Assembly (NCBI RefSeq): GCF_025628935.1 | Contig: NZ_JAOTIS010000009.1 | Location: 57,495 to 121,494, forward strand | DNA length: 64,000 bases | From: Macrococcus capreoli | GTDB taxonomy: Bacteria; Bacillota; Bacilli; Staphylococcales; Staphylococcaceae | Direction of reading: 5' to 3' | Shown here: positions 61,535 to 64,000 of the stretch, piece by piece | How the letters are laid out: each line of letters opens with the position of its first letter | Numbering within the stretch: position 1 is the stretch's first letter | Made by a program: the position numbers and the translations under genes | The notes under the pieces: generated by a model | The model's input: the letters and a program-made list of their open reading frames with translations, nothing else | Databases searched by the model: none | Told to the model about the DNA's origin: nothing

Positions 61535-62254
61535 GTGACTTTAAAGAATTTATGGAAATTTTATGGCATAACGTTGTTGATTGGCCTTGTGTGTACGGTA
61601 CTTGTCAGCTTTATATTTGGCTACGACAAGTTAACGGTTTATTTAGTCAAAGGTGAGTTCGGTGAATTTTTAGCAGCACTCATTTGGTTTATGGGGTACG
61701 GCTTATTAATCGCCTCAATTTCACAACTCGCATTTTTTGCGTATTTATTTATTCATCAAATGGGCCAAGGTATTTTCAAAAGTGGCTGGAACGCAATTCA
61801 AGTCGTCATCATTTTGTTTGCAATCATTGATTTAGTGTATTTCAGATATTTACGTTTTGGCCAACGTGATGGTGACATTTTGAAGTTTATCTGGATACCG
61901 ATTGTGATTGTGTTATTTGGTAGTGCAGTCGCGATATATAAGAATAAACTTACAGGAAAGAATGTATTCATCCCGGCATTATTTTTTATGGTTGTAATGA
62001 CAACGGTAGAACTGATTCCGTTTTTGAAAGTACAGGACATGATGTGGCTGTATTGTACGATTTTCAGTTTACTGTTATGTAATGCATTTCAGTTGTTATC
62101 GTTACCGAAATACAACCGCTTATCTTATGAAGAACGTAAAGCACGTAAGATTGCACGTGGTACTTGGGAAGAGCCTGTTACTGAGACGACGCCACCTGTA
62201 AAGAAACAAACACAGGTCGTTTCACATAAGAAGAAAAATAAAAAAAGAAAATAA
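61535..62254 (+). CDS. kbaA: KinB-signalling pathway activation protein (KbaA) family
   Basis: A 239-residue membrane protein with six helices. FYGITLLIGLVCTVLVSFIFGYDKL at the start and LVYFRYLRFGQRD after helix 3 are typical. In Bacillus KbaA activates the KinB sporulation kinase; staphylococci do not sporulate, so the role here is different or unknown. The C-terminus is long and basic (KKQTQVVSHKKKNKKRK). GTG start, 12 bases after mrp, in one operon with it. Confidence 0.88.
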   Translation: MTLKNLWKFYGITLLIGLVCTVLVSFIFGYDKLTVYLVKGEFGEFLAALIWFMGYGLLIASISQLAFFAYLFIHQMGQGIFKSGWNAIQVVIILFAIIDLVYFRYLRFGQRDGDILKFIWIPIVIVLFGSAVAIYKNKLTGKNVFIPALFFMVVMTTVELIPFLKVQDMMWLYCTIFSLLLCNAFQLLSLPKYNRLSYEERKARKIARGTWEEPVTETTPPVKKQTQVVSHKKKNKKRK

Positions 62255-62288
62255 TGAGTAGAACAACATACAATCAGATAGACAAAAA

Positions 62289-62326
62289 TAAATCAGATTA
62301 GACATACGTTTAATCTGATTTTTTAA
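62289..62326 (+). terminator. Terminator after kbaA
   Basis: AAATCAGATTA and TAATCTGATTT with a 10-base loop, then TTTT. Confidence 0.85.
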
Positions 62327-62339
62327 ATGGAGGATTTAT

Positions 62340-63644
62340 ATGAAACGAGGACTCATCAGCGCGCTCGTCATTATTATGTTTATGAGTGCAATTGAAACGT
62401 CAATTATTTCACTGGCAACACCGGCTATTGGTAAAGATTTAAATGCATCACAATCATTGGCGTTAATATTTACAACATACATGATTGCAATCGTGATGAT
62501 TACGCCACTTGTTGGTGAATTGATGAAGCGATTGGGCGCGAAACGATTAATGTTAATAGGCGTTATAGTTTTTATTATTGGTAGTATGTTATCAGGATTA
62601 TCATATACATTTCCGATGTTGTTAATGGCAAGATTAGTACAAGGTGCCGGAGCTGGCATCATGATGACGATGGGGAATATCATTCCGAAGATTGCATTTG
62701 AAATTCCGTATCGTTATAAAGTTATGGGGATTGTAGGCTCTGTCTGGGGCATTTCAAGTATTGTCGGACCGATTTTGGGTGGCGTGATATTAACATATTT
62801 GAATTGGAGTTATTTATTTTATGTCAATGTGCCATTAGCGCTACTGGCGATATACTTAGTTGTTAAATATTTTAAATTTGATGAAACAACACAACAAACA
62901 CCGTTTGACTTTAAAGGGTTAATATTATTCTATGTATTTTTAGCGCTACTGTTATGTGCATTGCTCATTCATATGCACTGGATGATTCATTTAGTACTAT
63001 TTGTAGTTGCGATTAGTATATTAGCGTTTTTCATTAAATACGAAAGTACGACTAGACATCCATTTATTCCGGTAACAGCATTCACAAAGACGATTAGTAT
63101 TGTCATGGGAACGGATATGCTATACGCCATCATGATGATGGGGACGAATATCTTTCTGCCCATCTATTTACAAACGGAGAAAGGATTATCTCCATTATTA
63201 GCTGGACTCACGACGTTTACGATTTCGATATTCTGGCTCACATCTACATTTATTCTAAAACATATAGAAGCCATACTTTCGACGAAACGTGTTTATCAAC
63301 TGAGTTTCTTCTATATGATAATTGGCAGTTTGATTATATTTATATTTGATTCGGCTATTGCAGTCACGATTGCCTCTGCATTTTTAGGATTATCGTTTGG
63401 GACAGTATTTACGAAGAACATCGTTACAATTCAGGAAAGTGCTAAGCCGCATCAACTCGGCACGATGATGAGTACGTATAGTTTATTAAAGTTTATCGGT
63501 TCGACGACAGGATCCATTATTATGTCAATTATTTATTATAACGGTAGCTTTAAATCAATCGATAATAATATGGTGTTTGGAATCGGAGCAGCGTTACTAC
63601 TCATCATTATATATGAGTTGTTGTTTAAACCGAAACGTGTGTAA
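62340..63644 (+). CDS. MFS multidrug transporter (DHA2-like)
   Basis: A 434-residue major facilitator. The start LVIIMFMSAIETSIISLATPAIGKDL and GELMKRLGAKRLMLIGVIVF (motif A-like) match the EmrB/QacA group, as does the motif C-like GSVWGISSIVGPILGGVIL in helix 5. At 434 residues it is shorter than the usual 14-helix members, so a 12- or partly reduced 14-helix form is likely. TGGAGG stands before ATG. Last gene before the rRNA promoter region. Confidence 0.9.
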   Translation: MKRGLISALVIIMFMSAIETSIISLATPAIGKDLNASQSLALIFTTYMIAIVMITPLVGELMKRLGAKRLMLIGVIVFIIGSMLSGLSYTFPMLLMARLVQGAGAGIMMTMGNIIPKIAFEIPYRYKVMGIVGSVWGISSIVGPILGGVILTYLNWSYLFYVNVPLALLAIYLVVKYFKFDETTQQTPFDFKGLILFYVFLALLLCALLIHMHWMIHLVLFVVAISILAFFIKYESTTRHPFIPVTAFTKTISIVMGTDMLYAIMMMGTNIFLPIYLQTEKGLSPLLAGLTTFTISIFWLTSTFILKHIEAILSTKRVYQLSFFYMIIGSLIIFIFDSAIAVTIASAFLGLSFGTVFTKNIVTIQESAKPHQLGTMMSTYSLLKFIGSTTGSIIMSIIYYNGSFKSIDNNMVFGIGAALLLIIIYELLFKPKRV

Positions 63645-63650
63645 AAGAAA

Positions 63651-63696
63651 AACCTTCATTTCAGCTTATAGTGAGCTGAAGTGAAGGGCTTTTTAT
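63651..63696 (+). terminator. Terminator after the MFS gene
   Basis: CCTTCATTTCAGCT and AGCTGAAGTGAAGG form a 14-bp stem (one mismatch) with a seven-base loop, followed by TTTTTA. Confidence 0.88.
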
Positions 63697-63734
63697 TGAT
63701 ATTAAAAAAACTTCAAAAAACTTTATAAAAAGTG

Positions 63735-63763
63735 TTGACGAAAACACTGCATCTTGATAAGAT
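63735..63763 (+). promoter_or_regulatory. rRNA-type promoter P1
   Basis: TTGACG at 63735, 17 bases, TAAGAT at 63758. It is the first of three evenly spaced promoters with no gene after them inside the window. Confidence 0.7.
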
Positions 63764-63839
63764 ATAAAAGTCGCTGAAAACAAGCAGCACAACAAAATTA
63801 CATCGAAAAAAACAAAATGAAAAAGTGTAAAACTAACAC

Positions 63840-63868
63840 TTGAAACTTTGTTCTAAGCGCTGTAATAT
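63840..63868 (+). promoter_or_regulatory. rRNA-type promoter P2
   Basis: TTGAAA at 63840, 17 bases, TAATAT at 63863. It lies 105 bases after P1. Confidence 0.65.
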
Positions 63869-63950
63869 AATAAAGCAAGTTAAATTACTACTTGAGGAAA
63901 TGTTTGAAAGAACATAATCAAGCGAGTGTAAAACTTCTTAAAAATAAGTG

Positions 63951-63979
63951 TTGCAAAGAGTTGAGAGTTATGTTAATAT
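63951..63979 (+). promoter_or_regulatory. rRNA-type promoter P3
   Basis: TTGCAA at 63951, 17 bases, TAATAT at 63974, 111 bases after P2. The window ends 21 bases later; the 16S gene probably begins beyond the edge. Confidence 0.65.
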
Positions 63980-64000
63980 TAATTCTTGTAACGCGAAAAA

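Overview
The window is low-GC Firmicute DNA of staphylococcal type. The gene families (ArsR/ArsB/ArsC, IsdG-type haem monooxygenase, DUF1433 proteins, KbaA and Mrp beside an apparent rRNA promoter region, oleate hydratase), the strong GGAGG ribosome sites and the TTGACA-N17-TATAAT promoters all fit Staphylococcaceae. A Macrococcus-like genome is my best guess, because the many intergenic palindrome arrays and a MalR/MalT locus without neighbouring maltose hydrolase genes look less like Staphylococcus proper. The genus is inference. No tRNA, rRNA body, CRISPR array, transposase or prophage gene is visible; the right edge appears to lie just upstream of an rRNA operon.

Layout. 1-2.7 kb: the end of a YxlEFG-like operon (truncated TPR regulator, PLDc_N membrane protein, ABC ATPase, permease). 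2.8-7.9 kb: DUF454 protein, then divergent malR and a maltose-type PTS IICBA gene sharing two palindromic operators, an EEP-family hydrolase and a cytochrome b5-like protein. 7.9-12.4 kb: a 40-bp hairpin array, TetR/oleate hydratase, an ECF sigma factor with its DUF4179 partner, then a second 40-bp array. 12.5-16.9 kb: a Bce/Bra-type peptide-antibiotic sensing and detoxification module. 17-26 kb: pyruvate phosphate dikinase with its regulatory kinase, an APC permease, nitronate monooxygenase, a VOC protein and CorA. 26.2-27.8 kb: three separately promoted cold-shock genes with matching leader hairpins. 27.9-30 kb: small VOC, zinc-ribbon, DUF1761 and SRPBCC genes. 30.4-33.7 kb: ABC transporter plus DesK/LuxR-type two-component system. 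33.8-36 kb: arsenic operon ending in a small helix-hairpin-helix gene. 36-42 kb: LtrA, a SMC-like ATPase, DUF402, ChrA, a Tag glycosylase without zinc ligands, and a methyltransferase. 42-46.5 kb: a dense repeat block, an MFS pump, TPR and GNAT proteins, IsdG-like oxygenase and a SunI/YnzG-like protein. 46.7-52 kb: transporters, a lipoprotein, an AlkD-like protein and three tandem DUF1433 genes. 52.4-63.6 kb: YdjM-like protein, UDPGP pyrophosphorylase, HlyD-like protein, zinc metallopeptidase, ring-cleaving dioxygenase, intracellular alpha-amylase, mrp, kbaA and an MFS pump. 63.7-64 kb: three tandem rRNA-type promoters.

The most unusual content is non-coding. Several families of regularly spaced palindromes sit between genes, mostly where genes converge: 40-bp units (28-bp palindrome plus 12-bp spacer) at two loci with different stem sequences; 61-bp units at two loci 28 kb apart in opposite orientation; 49-51-bp units at 42 kb; and a 145-bp element present three times, whose most diverged copy keeps a hairpin through compensatory changes. 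These suggest structured elements under selection for shape, not for sequence.

Start codons were chosen by ribosome-site position, so several genes are shorter than their longest open frame. All functional calls come from motifs and remembered family features; no database search was possible.
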